Shown here one piece after another: positions 26,063-35,048 of a stretch of DNA of 64,000 bases; the first letter of the stretch is position 1; each line of letters opens with the position of its first letter. The notes under the pieces were generated by a model. That model had not been told where the DNA came from and searched no databases. It worked only from the letters and a program-made list of their open reading frames with translations. Position numbers and translations under genes: made by a program. This stretch comes from Sphingomonas sp. R647. GTDB taxonomy: Bacteria > Pseudomonadota > Alphaproteobacteria > Sphingomonadales > Sphingomonadaceae. The stretch spans positions 124,001-188,000 of the forward strand of contig NZ_JAIQXT010000002.1 of the NCBI RefSeq assembly GCF_020177055.1. Reading direction: 5' to 3'.

Positions 26063-27402
26063 GCCCCGTAAAGGCGGCCCGCGGCGCGCTGTACCGCACC
26101 TTGTGGCGCTGGCATTTCTACGCCGGCCTGTTCGTGCTGCCCTTCATCCTAATCCTGTCGGTCACCGGCGCGATCTACCTGTTCAAGCCGCAGATCGATC
26201 GGTGGGAGGAGCGGGCCTATCTGGCGCAGGGCGTGCAGGGCGCGGTGTCGCCCGACCGCCAGCTCGCGGCTGCGCTCGCCGCCTATCCCGATGCGCGCTT
26301 CAACCATTACCGCCTGCCGCGTGAGCCGGGCGATGCGGCGATGGTTCAGCTCGGCCTTCCCGATGGTCGCGTGACCGAGGTGTTCGTGTCGCCGCAGGGC
26401 GCGGTGCTGGGCAGCATCGATGCCGGGACTCGCATTTCTGACATCGTCGCGATGATCCATGGCAGCCTGTTGCTGGGCAAATGGGGCGACTGGTTGGTCG
26501 AGCTCGCGGCAAGCTGGACGATCGTGATGATCCTGACCGGCCTGTATCTGTGGTGGCCGCGCCCGTTCCGCGCGGCGGGCACCTTCTGGCCGCGGCTTTC
26601 GCTGCGCGGCCGGCCGCTGCTCAAGGATATCCACCGCGTCACCGGCTTCTGGATCGCGGGGTTGGTGCTGGTGATGCTGGCCAGCGGCCTGCCCTGGGCC
26701 GGTGTATGGGGCAGCGCGTTCAAGGCGGTCCGCGCGCAGATGGGCTGGGTGCAGGGCGGCCAGAACTGGAAAGTGGGGGCAGGCGCCGATCATGCTGCGC
26801 ACGACCACGACCATGAAGCGATGCTGCGCGCCGCCGCGGCCCCGCGCCCAACGACCCTGCCGCTATCGACCTTCGTCACGCGGGCGGACGCACAGGGAAT
26901 GGCGTTCCCGGTGCTGGTGATCCCGCCGCACGCGCCGCAGCGGTTCGGGCCGCCAACCGGCAATGTCTGGACGGTCAAGACCGAAACCCAGAACCGCCCG
27001 CTGGCGCGGCAGGTGACCTATGACCCGGTCACCGGCACCGAAACCGGGCGCAGCGGCTTTGCCGATCGCCATGTCATCGATCGCGTCGTGAATACCGGCA
27101 TCGCCTGGCATGAAGGACAGTTGTTCGGCCTCGCCAATCAGCTGATCGGTGTCGCCACGACGCTGGCGCTGATTGCGATCAGCGTGCTCGGCGTCCTGAT
27201 GTGGCTCAGGCGACGGCCCGCCGGCACGCTGGGCGCGCCACCCGCCAGCGATATGCGGATGCCGCGCACAATGGTGGTTGCGATCGTCCTGCTCGGCTTC
27301 CTACTTCCGCTATTCGGCGCATCGCTCATCGCGATCCTCGCCGTGGAGCGGATCATCCGCTTCATCCGATCGGGCCGCGCTGCCCGGTCACCGCGTTCCT
27401 GA
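26056..27402 (+). CDS. PepSY-associated TM protein (PiuB-like)
   Basis: 448-residue inner-membrane protein with four main membrane helices: [21 protein letters not shown], a second pair near residues 150-215 ([33 protein letters not shown]) and helices near 375-435. PepSY-type segments lie in the large periplasmic regions. The conserved His in WHFYAGL and DIHRVTGFW suit heme or metal contact. A His-rich loop [15 protein letters not shown] at about residue 240 is a probable metal-binding stretch. Relatives (PiuB, iron- or copper-regulated membrane proteins) are thought to act as reductases. The copper-type neighbours suggest a metal-linked reductase role here. Confidence 0.85.
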   Translation: MVSPVKAARGALYRTLWRWHFYAGLFVLPFILILSVTGAIYLFKPQIDRWEERAYLAQGVQGAVSPDRQLAAALAAYPDARFNHYRLPREPGDAAMVQLGLPDGRVTEVFVSPQGAVLGSIDAGTRISDIVAMIHGSLLLGKWGDWLVELAASWTIVMILTGLYLWWPRPFRAAGTFWPRLSLRGRPLLKDIHRVTGFWIAGLVLVMLASGLPWAGVWGSAFKAVRAQMGWVQGGQNWKVGAGADHAAHDHDHEAMLRAAAAPRPTTLPLSTFVTRADAQGMAFPVLVIPPHAPQRFGPPTGNVWTVKTETQNRPLARQVTYDPVTGTETGRSGFADRHVIDRVVNTGIAWHEGQLFGLANQLIGVATTLALIAISVLGVLMWLRRRPAGTLGAPPASDMRMPRTMVVAIVLLGFLLPLFGASLIAILAVERIIRFIRSGRAARSPRS

Positions 27403-27422
27403 GTGCAATGAGGAGAAGTTCC

Positions 27423-28139
27423 ATGTCCATCCGTTTGACCGGCCTCGCCGCCATCATGGCATTCACCCTGCCCGGCGCAGCACTGGCGCAGCAAGCCGCG
27501 CCAGCAACTGCACAACGCGCGGCGTTCACGCTGCCGCCGCTGCCCTATGCCGCCGACGCACTCGATCCCGCGATCGATGCCCAGACGATGACGATCCATC
27601 ACGGCAAGCATCATCAGGCCTATGTCGACACGCTGAACAAGGCGGTGAACGAGACCCCGGCACTCGCCGGACAGACCCTCGAGCAGCTGGTGGCCAAGGC
27701 CGGTACGTTGGCGCCGGTCGTCCGCAACAACGCCGGGGGGCATTGGAACCACAGCTTCTTCTGGCAGACGATGGCACCCGTCGCCCAGAGCGGCGCGCCG
27801 TCGCCCGAACTCGCCCGCGCGATCGATGCGCGCTTCGGATCGATGGACAAGTTCAAGGCGGCGTTCAAGGCGGCGGGGACCGGCCGGTTCGGTTCGGGTT
27901 GGGCCTGGCTGATTGTCGGTCAGGACGGCAATCTCGCCATCACGTCCACCCCTAATCAGGACAATCCGCTGATGGACGTGGCAGAGGTGAAGGGGACCCC
28001 GATCCTCGGCAATGATGTGTGGGAGCACGCCTATTACCTCAAATATCAGAACCGCCGCGCCGACTATCTCGACGGCTGGTGGCAGGTCGTGAACTGGAAG
28101 ACCGTGTCCGACCGCTACGCCGCCGCGACGGCACGCTGA
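27423..28139 (+). CDS. Exported Fe/Mn superoxide dismutase
   Basis: 238 residues from ATG at 27423, preceded by GAGGAG at a 7-base spacing. An N-terminal signal peptide ([19 protein letters not shown], cleavage near ALAQ) precedes a complete SodA/SodB domain. Metal ligands are His in [13 protein letters not shown], His in [13 protein letters not shown], and Asp and His in [13 protein letters not shown]. Fe versus Mn cannot be decided safely. Most SodA/B proteins are cytosolic; the signal peptide here places it in the periplasm, beside copper chaperones. The extended in-frame start at 27201 overlaps the PepSY gene and is rejected. Confidence 0.92.
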   Translation: MSIRLTGLAAIMAFTLPGAALAQQAAPATAQRAAFTLPPLPYAADALDPAIDAQTMTIHHGKHHQAYVDTLNKAVNETPALAGQTLEQLVAKAGTLAPVVRNNAGGHWNHSFFWQTMAPVAQSGAPSPELARAIDARFGSMDKFKAAFKAAGTGRFGSGWAWLIVGQDGNLAITSTPNQDNPLMDVAEVKGTPILGNDVWEHAYYLKYQNRRADYLDGWWQVVNWKTVSDRYAAATAR

Positions 28140-28155
28140 CATGCAGGGGGCACGC

Positions 28156-28641
28156 ATGAGCATTTCCCGCACCCTCGTGGCCGGCGCCCTGGCGCTGGCC
28201 GCGGCAACCCCGGTCGTTGCGCAAAGCGTCAAGCGCGGCGACCTCAGCATCGCGACGGCGTGGACGCGCCAGACCGCGCCGGGTCAGACGAATGGCGGTG
28301 GCTTCATGACCATCACCAATGCCGGGGGCCAGGCCGACCGGCTGGTCGGCGGCAGCTCCCCAGCGGCGGCCAAGGTCGAGATCCACACCATGTCGATGGA
28401 CGGGGGCATCATGCGGATGCGTCCGCTGCCCGACGGGCTGGCGGTGCCGGCGCGGGGCCGGCTCCAGCTGAAGCCCGGCGGCTATCACATCATGCTGATC
28501 GGGCTGAAAGCGCCACTGAAGCTGGGCACCACCGTGCCGCTGACCTTGCGGTTCCAGCGCGGCGGCGCGGTGACGGTCCAGCTCAAGGTCGAAGCGATCA
28601 GCCATGGCACGGGGGCGGGCGATGTCCACAAACACCACTAG
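28156..28641 (+). CDS. PCuAC-type periplasmic copper(I) chaperone
   Basis: 161 residues from ATG at 28156 (MSISRTLVAGALALAAAT), preceded by AGGGGG; ATG at 28141 is an alternative. Signal peptide then a cupredoxin-like domain with the H(M)x10Mx21HxM pattern: His and Met in KVEIHTMSMDGGIMRM and the terminal ligands in GGYHIMLIGL. The family delivers Cu(I) to the CuA site of cytochrome oxidase or to SCO proteins. The SCO gene follows with overlap. The oxidase cluster at 50.9-54 kb could be a client, by inference. Confidence 0.9.
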   Translation: MSISRTLVAGALALAAATPVVAQSVKRGDLSIATAWTRQTAPGQTNGGGFMTITNAGGQADRLVGGSSPAAAKVEIHTMSMDGGIMRMRPLPDGLAVPARGRLQLKPGGYHIMLIGLKAPLKLGTTVPLTLRFQRGGAVTVQLKVEAISHGTGAGDVHKHH

Positions 28642-29242
28642 GTCGGGACTGGCGCGGCTTCGGATCGTGCTGTGGGTCGGTGTCGCCATTGCGGCGATCA
28701 CCAGCGGTGCGCTGTATCTGCTGCGAGAGCGCGAACCCGCGCTCTCGCCCGCGCAAAGCTATGCCAGCGCGTTTGGTGGTAAGTTCGAAATGGTCGACCA
28801 GACCGGGCGCACCGTCACCGACCAAACCCTGCGCGGCCGTCCCTATGTGATCTTCTTCGGCTTTACCCGCTGCCCCGATGTCTGCCCGACGACGCTTAGC
28901 CGCATGGCGGCGCTGCGCAAGCAGATGGGCGCGGATGGCGACAAGTTCGACATCGTCTTCGTCTCGGTCGATCCCGAACATGACAAGGCCAAGGACATCG
29001 GCGGCTATCTCGATCTGTTCGGCACGCCGATCATCGGCCTGACCGGCACCGACGCGCAGATCGCACAGATCGCCAAGGCGTATCGCGTCTATTACGCCAA
29101 GGTGCCGGTGGCGGGCGGTGACTATACGATCGACCACACCGCATCGGTGTTCCTGATGGACGGAGAAGGCCGCTTCGTCGCGACGATCGACCACAAGGAG
29201 GACCAGAAGGTCGCGCTGGAGAAGCTCAAACGGCTGATCTGA
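28622..29242 (+). CDS. SCO1/SenC-family copper-thioredoxin protein
   Basis: 206 residues from ATG at 28622 (MSTNTTRSGLARLR); the first 20 bases overlap the PCuAC gene. One N-terminal membrane anchor (IVLWVGVAIAAITSGALYLL), then a thioredoxin-fold domain with the copper-binding CPDVCP motif (in FFGFTRCPDVCPTT) and the distal His in TIDHTASVFLMD. SCO proteins reduce and metallate the CuA centre of cytochrome c oxidase subunit II. It ends the copper operon; no T-rich terminator was seen after it. Confidence 0.93.
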   Translation: MSTNTTRSGLARLRIVLWVGVAIAAITSGALYLLREREPALSPAQSYASAFGGKFEMVDQTGRTVTDQTLRGRPYVIFFGFTRCPDVCPTTLSRMAALRKQMGADGDKFDIVFVSVDPEHDKAKDIGGYLDLFGTPIIGLTGTDAQIAQIAKAYRVYYAKVPVAGGDYTIDHTASVFLMDGEGRFVATIDHKEDQKVALEKLKRLI

Positions 29243-29566
29243 CCAGGCAATTGCCGTACCGTCACAGCCGTCCGTCTCAGCTTCGGTTTGCGACCCCGCC
29301 AGCCGGGTGCATCGCGGGCAGGCGGACGGCCTCCTGGTTGGGCGCGCAACGCTGCCGTAGGGATGATTCACGACGTGGAGCGCGATCTGCAAATCGAGTC
29401 AAACGTGGTAACCCCGCGGCGATTTTCTTCTGCGTCCACAGCATCGCTGACAGTGAGGCGTACAGCCAGATCGGCCTTCGCCTGAAGGCCGATCTGGTGA
29501 TGATCGATGCGCTGTCGCACTGGGCCGGCGAGGGAGGTCCGCAGTTACGGGGCACCTCGCCCGCTG
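29243..29566. other. Convergent intergenic region, no gene seen
   Basis: This 324-base gap separates the end of the rightward copper operon from the end of the leftward uronate operon. It holds a perfect 14-bp hairpin with a 4-base loop, CCAGATCGGCCTTC (29466-29479) and its complement (29484-29497). There is no T tract on either side, so it is at most a Rho-independent-like stem or a RNA-stabilising structure. A nominal frame at 29251-29574 lacks a ribosome site and coding character. Confidence 0.5.
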
Positions 29567-30844
29567 TTACGTGATCGTCATTTTCGGCTTTTCGGACCGC
29601 AACAGTCCCCACAGCACGACGACGCCGATCAGGTCGAACGCGGCGAGCATGACGAACAACGGGCTATAGCCGATCACTTCAGCCAGGCCGCCGACAATCA
29701 GCGTGAAGATCGCGCCGCCGATCCACCCGATCGACCCCGCCATGCCGGTGGCGGTGCCGACCGCCTTTTTGTCGAACAGGTCGGCCGACAAGGTGAGCAG
29801 CGCGCCCGACAGCATCTGGTGCGCAAACCCGCCGACGCAGAACAGCGCGATGGCGACCGCTGGGGACGTCGCCAGCCCGATACAGGCCGGCCCGACCATC
29901 AGCACCGCGCCCATCGTCACCGTCAGCTTGCGCGAGGTGAGCAGATCGACCCCGAACCAGCGGATTAGCGCCGGGGCGGTCAGGCCGCCGATCATCGACC
30001 CCGCGTCTGCCGCAAGGAAGGGCAACCACGCCCACAGCGCCAGATCCTTGAGATTGAAGTCCCAGACCGTGACGAGATAGAGCGGGATGAAGAAGTTGAA
30101 CGTCTGCCACGCCGGTTCGGCGAAGAAGCGCGGGATCGCGATCGACCAGAAGCCGCGCGTCCGCACCACGTCGCGCCAATGCGCGGGGCGCGCGACCACG
30201 CCGGCATCGTCGCCCGCCATCTGGATATGCGCGAGTTCGGCCTGGCTCAGCCGCTTGCTCTGTTCCGGGCTGCGGTAGACGAAGTACCACACGAACGCGA
30301 AGATCAGGCTGAGGCCGCCGGTGATCAGGAACGCCGACTGCCATCCGAAATAGAGGATGCAGAAGGCGACGAGCGCCGGGGCGATCATGTTGCCGATCGA
30401 CGACCCCATGTTGAACACGCCGGTCGCCACGGTGCGCTCACGCGGGGGGAACCATTCGGATACGACCTTGAGCCCGCCGGGGATCGCCGCCGCCTCGAAA
30501 CTGCCGAGCAGACCGCGCCAGAAGGCGAGGCTGAACCAGCCGGTTGAAAAGGCGTGGCACATATTGGCGACGCCCCAGCCCACGACGAAGATGGCAAAGC
30601 CGACCCGCGTGCCGAGCCAGTCGAGGATCGCGCCGCTGAACGTCTGCATGACGGTGTAGGCGGCCTGAAACGAGAAGACGACCCAGCTATATTGCTGGGT
30701 GTTCATATCGAACACCTGCATCAGCGTCGGCGCGGCGACCGACAGCGACGAGCGCGCCAGATAGTTCAGGATCGTGCCGACCGTCACCAGCGTGATGATC
30801 CACCACCGCAGCCCCATGATCGGCATGCGCCTCCGCTCGTTCAC
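29567..30844 (-). CDS. MFS transporter, hexuronate (ACS) family
   Basis: 425-residue inner-membrane protein with twelve hydrophobic segments. The start is GTG at 30844, with GGGAG upstream. Family marks of anion:cation symporters (ExuT, GudP, DgoT) include the N-terminal RWWIITLVTVGTILNYLARSSLSVAAP, GSFEAAAIPGGLKVVSEWFPPRERTVATGVFN and a duplicate region around AVGTATGMAGSIGWIGGA. It is 37 bases after the uxuB gene in the same direction. Uptake of glucuronate or galacturonate, or of short uronides, is the natural role. Confidence 0.9.
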   Translation of the reverse strand: MNERRRMPIMGLRWWIITLVTVGTILNYLARSSLSVAAPTLMQVFDMNTQQYSWVVFSFQAAYTVMQTFSGAILDWLGTRVGFAIFVVGWGVANMCHAFSTGWFSLAFWRGLLGSFEAAAIPGGLKVVSEWFPPRERTVATGVFNMGSSIGNMIAPALVAFCILYFGWQSAFLITGGLSLIFAFVWYFVYRSPEQSKRLSQAELAHIQMAGDDAGVVARPAHWRDVVRTRGFWSIAIPRFFAEPAWQTFNFFIPLYLVTVWDFNLKDLALWAWLPFLAADAGSMIGGLTAPALIRWFGVDLLTSRKLTVTMGAVLMVGPACIGLATSPAVAIALFCVGGFAHQMLSGALLTLSADLFDKKAVGTATGMAGSIGWIGGAIFTLIVGGLAEVIGYSPLFVMLAAFDLIGVVVLWGLLRSEKPKMTIT

Positions 30845-30881
30845 GCCCGCTCTCCCCGTAAATTGTTGCTAAGGGCTGGTT

Positions 30882-32282
30882 TCAGCCCAGTGCCGCGATG
30901 TGGCGGTCCAGCGCCGCGCGATCCTCGGCCGTCGGAGACCAGGGCGAGGCCATCGGCCCGCCGGCATCGAACAGCGCGGCGACGATCCCCTCGGCCCCCG
31001 CCGTCCGCCACAGCGCCGTAAGCTGCTCGGCGCGCGGATCGCTGACATGCGGCGTGTCGCCGCGGACATGAACGATCCAGGCGGCCAGCGCCTGCAGGAT
31101 CGCCGGCGACGCCTTGTCCTGCGCCTGCCGGTCGGCGAGCGTCGCCAGCCAGCGCTGCGGGATCTTTTGCGACCCGTCCATCGCGATCTGCGCCAGCCGG
31201 TGCGGCAGGGCCGGGTTGGCAAAGCGCGCGATCAGCGAATCGGCATAGGCCGCCAGATCCTGTTCGGACGCGGGGGTGAAACTGTCGGCAGCCTCGTCGC
31301 GCATCAGCCGACCGACCAGCGCACCGATCTCCGGATCCGCGACTGCCTCGCTGACCAGTTCGAGCCCCTTGGCGAGGCCGAGATAGGCCAGCGCCGAATG
31401 TGCGCCGTTGAGCATCCGCAGCTTCGCGGTTTCATAGGGGCGGACATCCGCGACGATCTGCGCTCCGGCGGCGTCCCAGGCGGGGCGGGGGCCGGCGAAG
31501 CTGTCCTCGATCACCCATTGCCGGAATGGCTCAGTGAACACCGCCGCTTCGTCGCGCAGCCCGAGTTGTGCCTCCAGCGCATCGAGGTCGGCGGGCTGGC
31601 TTGCAGGCACGATGCGGTCGACCATCGAATTGGGGAAGGTGCAGTGAACGGCGCACCACTCGGCCAGCACGGGGTCGCGCGCCGCCAGCACGCGCAGCAG
31701 CATCTCCCGCAGCCGCATGCCGTTTTCGGCGAGATTGTCGCAGCTCAGGATCGTCAGGCCCGACAGCCCGTTCGCGCGCCGTTGCTCCAGTCCCTGCGCA
31801 AAATATCCGTAGATCGTCTGCGGGGTCGCGCGCGCCGTATGCTCGCTAATCAGCGCCGGGAGATCGGCGTCGGCGGGAACGAGGTGATAGCCCTTTTCGG
31901 TGACGGTCAGCGTCACCACCCGGGTGCGCGGATCGGCCAGTGCCGCGACCACCCGCTCGGGATGTTCGGGCGCGACGATCGCGTCCCCGACACAGCGGAC
32001 GAGCCGGGTGACCGGCGCGCCCTCGCCCTTGCTGGTCACGGTGAACAGATGGTCCTGCGGCGCAAGCTGGTCACGCACCGTCGCGCTGCGCATCGACACG
32101 CCGATGATGCGCCAGACGTCGCCCGACGCGGCAATCGCATCCTCGGTCAACACCGCCTGATGTGCACGGGTGAACGCGCCGATGCCGAGATGGACGATCT
32201 GATGCGCCGCGCTGTCGCGGTCATAATCGACCCGGCGCACGCTATCGGGAAGCGTCGCTGCCGTCGCTTGGGACAGCCTCAC
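30882..32282 (-). CDS. uxuB: Fructuronate/tagaturonate reductase (mannitol dehydrogenase family)
   Basis: 466 residues from GTG at 32282, whose GTGA overlaps the uxaC stop. The N-terminal NAD-binding part is HLGIGAFTRAHQAVLT; the C-terminal domain carries the polyol dehydrogenase block ETAKLRMLNGAHSALAYLG with the catalytic Lys-Asn-His set. The enzyme reduces D-fructuronate to D-mannonate (UxuB) or tagaturonate to altronate (UxaB). UxuB is preferred because the locus has a mannonate dehydratase and no altronate dehydratase. Full length for the family. Confidence 0.88.
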   Translation of the reverse strand: MRLSQATAATLPDSVRRVDYDRDSAAHQIVHLGIGAFTRAHQAVLTEDAIAASGDVWRIIGVSMRSATVRDQLAPQDHLFTVTSKGEGAPVTRLVRCVGDAIVAPEHPERVVAALADPRTRVVTLTVTEKGYHLVPADADLPALISEHTARATPQTIYGYFAQGLEQRRANGLSGLTILSCDNLAENGMRLREMLLRVLAARDPVLAEWCAVHCTFPNSMVDRIVPASQPADLDALEAQLGLRDEAAVFTEPFRQWVIEDSFAGPRPAWDAAGAQIVADVRPYETAKLRMLNGAHSALAYLGLAKGLELVSEAVADPEIGALVGRLMRDEAADSFTPASEQDLAAYADSLIARFANPALPHRLAQIAMDGSQKIPQRWLATLADRQAQDKASPAILQALAAWIVHVRGDTPHVSDPRAEQLTALWRTAGAEGIVAALFDAGGPMASPWSPTAEDRAALDRHIAALG

Positions 32283-33688
32283 AGCTTGTACGCCGCCTTG
32301 GCGAGACTGTAGGACAGGTCCTGCGCCAACTCGGCAGCCTCCCAATCCTCCATGCGATGTTCGGCGACCAGCCGGGCGAGGAACGCGCAATCGACGCGGC
32401 GCGCGACATCGTGGCGGGCCGGGATCGACAGAAAGGCGCGGGTGTCGTCGTTGAACCCGACTGTGTTGTAGAACCCGGCGGTCTCGGTCACCTGCTCACG
32501 GAAGCGGCGCATCCCTTCCGGGCTGTCATGGAACCACCAGGCCGGGCCGAGCTTCAGCGCCGGATAATGGCCGGCGAGCGGCGCGAGTTCGCGGCTGTAA
32601 CTGGTTTCGTCGAGCGTGAAGACGATCACCGACAGGCGCGGGTCGTTGCCATATTTCGACAGCAGGGGGCGCAGCGCGCGGACATATTCGGTCTGCACCG
32701 GGATGTCCGCGCCCTTGTCGCGACCGAATCGCCCGAACAGCGCCGGATTGTGGTTGCGGAACGATCCCGGGTGGATCTGCATGACCAGCCCGTCCTCGAT
32801 GCTCATCCCCGCCATCACCGTCAGCATGTGTGCGCGGAACAGCTCGGCGTCGGCGGCGCTCAAAGAATCGCCGGTCACTCGGTCGAAAAGCGCGCGCGCT
32901 TCGGCATCGCTCAGGTCTGCGGTGGCTGCGGTCGGGTGGCCGTGATCGGTCGAGGTCGCGCCCATCGCCGCGAAATAGGCGCGGCGATTGCGGTGCGCGG
33001 CGAGATAGCCGTCATAGGCGAAGCAATCCTCACCGGTCAGGTCGGACAGGCGGCGCAGATTGGCGCGAAACCCTTCGAACTCCGGGTCGATCACCGGATC
33101 GGGGCGATAGGCGGTGATGACCCGGCCCGACCAGCCGCTCGCGGCGATCTTGCGATGGTGGTCGAGCGGGTCGAGCGGCGATTCGGTGGTCGCGATCACC
33201 TCGATCCCGAACCGGTCGAACAGCGCGCGCGGGCGGAACTGGTCCTGCGCCAGCTGTTCGCCGATCGCGTCGAAATAGGCGTCGGCGCTGGTGGGATCGA
33301 GCCGCTGCTGCATCCCGAACACTTCGGCAAACACCCAGTCGAGCCACAGCCGCGACGGCGTGCCCCGGAACAGGTGATACTGCGCGGCAAAGGTGCGCCA
33401 TGCTTCGCGCGGGGTTACCTGCGGTTGTTCGCCGCGCGGCGTCACGCCCATCTGCTCCATCGGCACCCCCTGGCTGAAGAGCATGCGCAGGACATAATGG
33501 TCGGGGATCAGCAGCAGTTCGGCGGCGTTGGTAAAGGGCTGGTCGTCCGCAAACCATTGCGGGTCGGTATGACCGTGCGGGCTGATGATGGGGAGGTTCG
33601 CGACCTGCGCATAGAGCGTGCGGGCGATGTCCCGGGTGGTCGCATCCGCCGGAAACAGGCGGTCGGGATGCAAATTCAGCGGGTTCAT
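32279..33688 (-). CDS. uxaC: Glucuronate (uronate) isomerase
   Basis: 469 residues from ATG at 33688 ([19 protein letters not shown]), with GGAGAGGG just upstream. Amidohydrolase-like TIM barrel: metal-type histidines in [12 protein letters not shown], then [27 protein letters not shown] and [13 protein letters not shown], all typical of UxaC. It converts D-glucuronate to D-fructuronate and D-galacturonate to D-tagaturonate. First gene of the leftward uxaC-uxuB-MFS operon, divergent from manD. The gap between them carries a candidate operator of the local GntR protein. Confidence 0.95.
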   Translation of the reverse strand: MNPLNLHPDRLFPADATTRDIARTLYAQVANLPIISPHGHTDPQWFADDQPFTNAAELLLIPDHYVLRMLFSQGVPMEQMGVTPRGEQPQVTPREAWRTFAAQYHLFRGTPSRLWLDWVFAEVFGMQQRLDPTSADAYFDAIGEQLAQDQFRPRALFDRFGIEVIATTESPLDPLDHHRKIAASGWSGRVITAYRPDPVIDPEFEGFRANLRRLSDLTGEDCFAYDGYLAAHRNRRAYFAAMGATSTDHGHPTAATADLSDAEARALFDRVTGDSLSAADAELFRAHMLTVMAGMSIEDGLVMQIHPGSFRNHNPALFGRFGRDKGADIPVQTEYVRALRPLLSKYGNDPRLSVIVFTLDETSYSRELAPLAGHYPALKLGPAWWFHDSPEGMRRFREQVTETAGFYNTVGFNDDTRAFLSIPARHDVARRVDCAFLARLVAEHRMEDWEAAELAQDLSYSLAKAAYKL

Positions 33689-33723
33689 TTCCCTCTCCAT
33701 GTTCGTGAAATCGCCCCTTGCCA

Positions 33724-33755
33724 TACAATGTCTGACCAATCTACTATCGATTGTA
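33724..33755. promoter_or_regulatory. Candidate operator between uxaC and manD
   Basis: The minus strand reads ATTGGTCAGAC at 33740-33730, close to the FadR-family pattern TGGTC-N-GACCA. A near copy, ATTGGCCAGAC, lies at 38283-38293 between the GntR gene and a TonB receptor. The site is flanked by TACAAT (33724-33729) and its complement ATTGTA (33750-33755). Confidence 0.45.
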
Positions 33756-33797
33756 AGACGATGCCGAATGGGGCACCGGAGGGGAGTTAAGCCTGAA

Positions 33798-35006
33798 ATG
33801 AAGATCACCGCCGCTCGGGTCATCGTGACCTGCCCCGGACGCAATTTCGTGACGCTGAAGATCGAGACCGATCAGGGCGTGTACGGCATCGGCGACGCCA
33901 CGCTGAACGGGCGTGAACTGTCGGTCGTCTCCTATCTTCAGGATCATGTCGCGCCGTGCCTGATCGGCATGGACCCGCGGCGGATCGAGGATATCTGGCA
34001 GTATCTGTATCGCGGCGCCTATTGGCGGCGTGGCCCGGTGACGATGCGCGCGATCGCCGCGGTCGATGTCGCGCTGTGGGACATCAAGGCGAAGATGGCG
34101 AACATGCCGCTCTACCAGCTGCTCGGCGGACGCAGCCGGGACGGGGTGATGGTCTATGGTCATGCCAACGGGTCTGACATCGAAGAAACCGTCGATGCGG
34201 TCGGCCAGTATATCGACATGGGCTACAAGGCGATCCGCGCCCAGACCGGCGTGCCGGGCATCAAGGACGCGTACGGCGTCGGTCGCGGCACGATGTATTA
34301 CGAGCCCGCCGATGCGGCGCTCCCTTCAGTGACCGGCTGGGATACGCGCAAGGCGCTGAACTACATCCCCAAGATGTTCGACAAGGTGCGTGCGACCTAT
34401 GGCTTCGACCATCATCTGCTGCACGACGGCCATCACCGCTACACCCCGCAGGAAGCCGCCAATCTCGGCAAGATGCTCGAACCCTATCAGCTGTTCTGGC
34501 TGGAGGATGTGACCCCGGCAGAGAATCAGGAAGTGTTCAAGCTCGTCCGTCAGCACACGGTGACACCGCTGGCAGTGGGCGAGATCTTCAACACGATCTG
34601 GGACGCCAAGGATCTGATCCAGAACCAGCTGATCGACTATATCCGCACCACCATCGTGGGCGCGGGCGGCGTTACGCATCTGCGCCGCATCGCCGACCTC
34701 GCGTCGCTCTATCAGGTGCGGACCGGCTGCCACGGCGCGACCGACCTGTCGCCGGTGACGATGGGCACCGCGCTGCACTTCGACACCTGGGTGCCGAACT
34801 TCGGAATCCAGGAATATATGCGCCACACCGAAGAGACCGATGCGGTGTTCCCGCACGATTATCACTTCGACAAGGGCTACCTGTTCTGTGGCGAAACCCC
34901 GGGTCACGGCGTCGACATCAATGAGGAGCTGGCGGCGAAATATCCCTACAAGCCGGCCTATCTCCCGGTCGCGCGGCTCGAAGATGGCAGCATGTGGAAC
35001 TGGTGA
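33798..35006 (+). CDS. manD: D-mannonate dehydratase, enolase superfamily (ManD)
   Basis: 402 residues from ATG at 33798, the same length as the characterised Novosphingobium ManD. It is a mandelate-racemase-like barrel. Metal ligands are Asp in [11 protein letters not shown], Glu in FWLEDVTP and Glu in [11 protein letters not shown]. The ManD-specific catalytic elements Arg in IRAQTGVPG, Tyr in GTMYYEP and His in DGHHRY are all present. It dehydrates D-mannonate to 2-keto-3-deoxygluconate, replacing the unrelated UxuA. GGGGAG lies upstream. Divergent from uxaC and followed by a GH3 gene 42 bases later. KDG kinase and aldolase are not in the window. Confidence 0.95.
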   Translation: MKITAARVIVTCPGRNFVTLKIETDQGVYGIGDATLNGRELSVVSYLQDHVAPCLIGMDPRRIEDIWQYLYRGAYWRRGPVTMRAIAAVDVALWDIKAKMANMPLYQLLGGRSRDGVMVYGHANGSDIEETVDAVGQYIDMGYKAIRAQTGVPGIKDAYGVGRGTMYYEPADAALPSVTGWDTRKALNYIPKMFDKVRATYGFDHHLLHDGHHRYTPQEAANLGKMLEPYQLFWLEDVTPAENQEVFKLVRQHTVTPLAVGEIFNTIWDAKDLIQNQLIDYIRTTIVGAGGVTHLRRIADLASLYQVRTGCHGATDLSPVTMGTALHFDTWVPNFGIQEYMRHTEETDAVFPHDYHFDKGYLFCGETPGHGVDINEELAAKYPYKPAYLPVARLEDGSMWNW

Positions 35007-35048
35007 GGGACCGTTCGACACCGACCCCATGATGACAGGACGCTGACC

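Noticed and set aside
29466..29497. 14-bp hairpin considered as a Rho-independent terminator
   Set aside because: The stem is perfect but no T run follows on either strand.
30900..33790. Long plus-strand frames opposite uxuB and uxaC
   Set aside because: Shadow frames of two well-supported enzymes; no independent motif or ribosome site.
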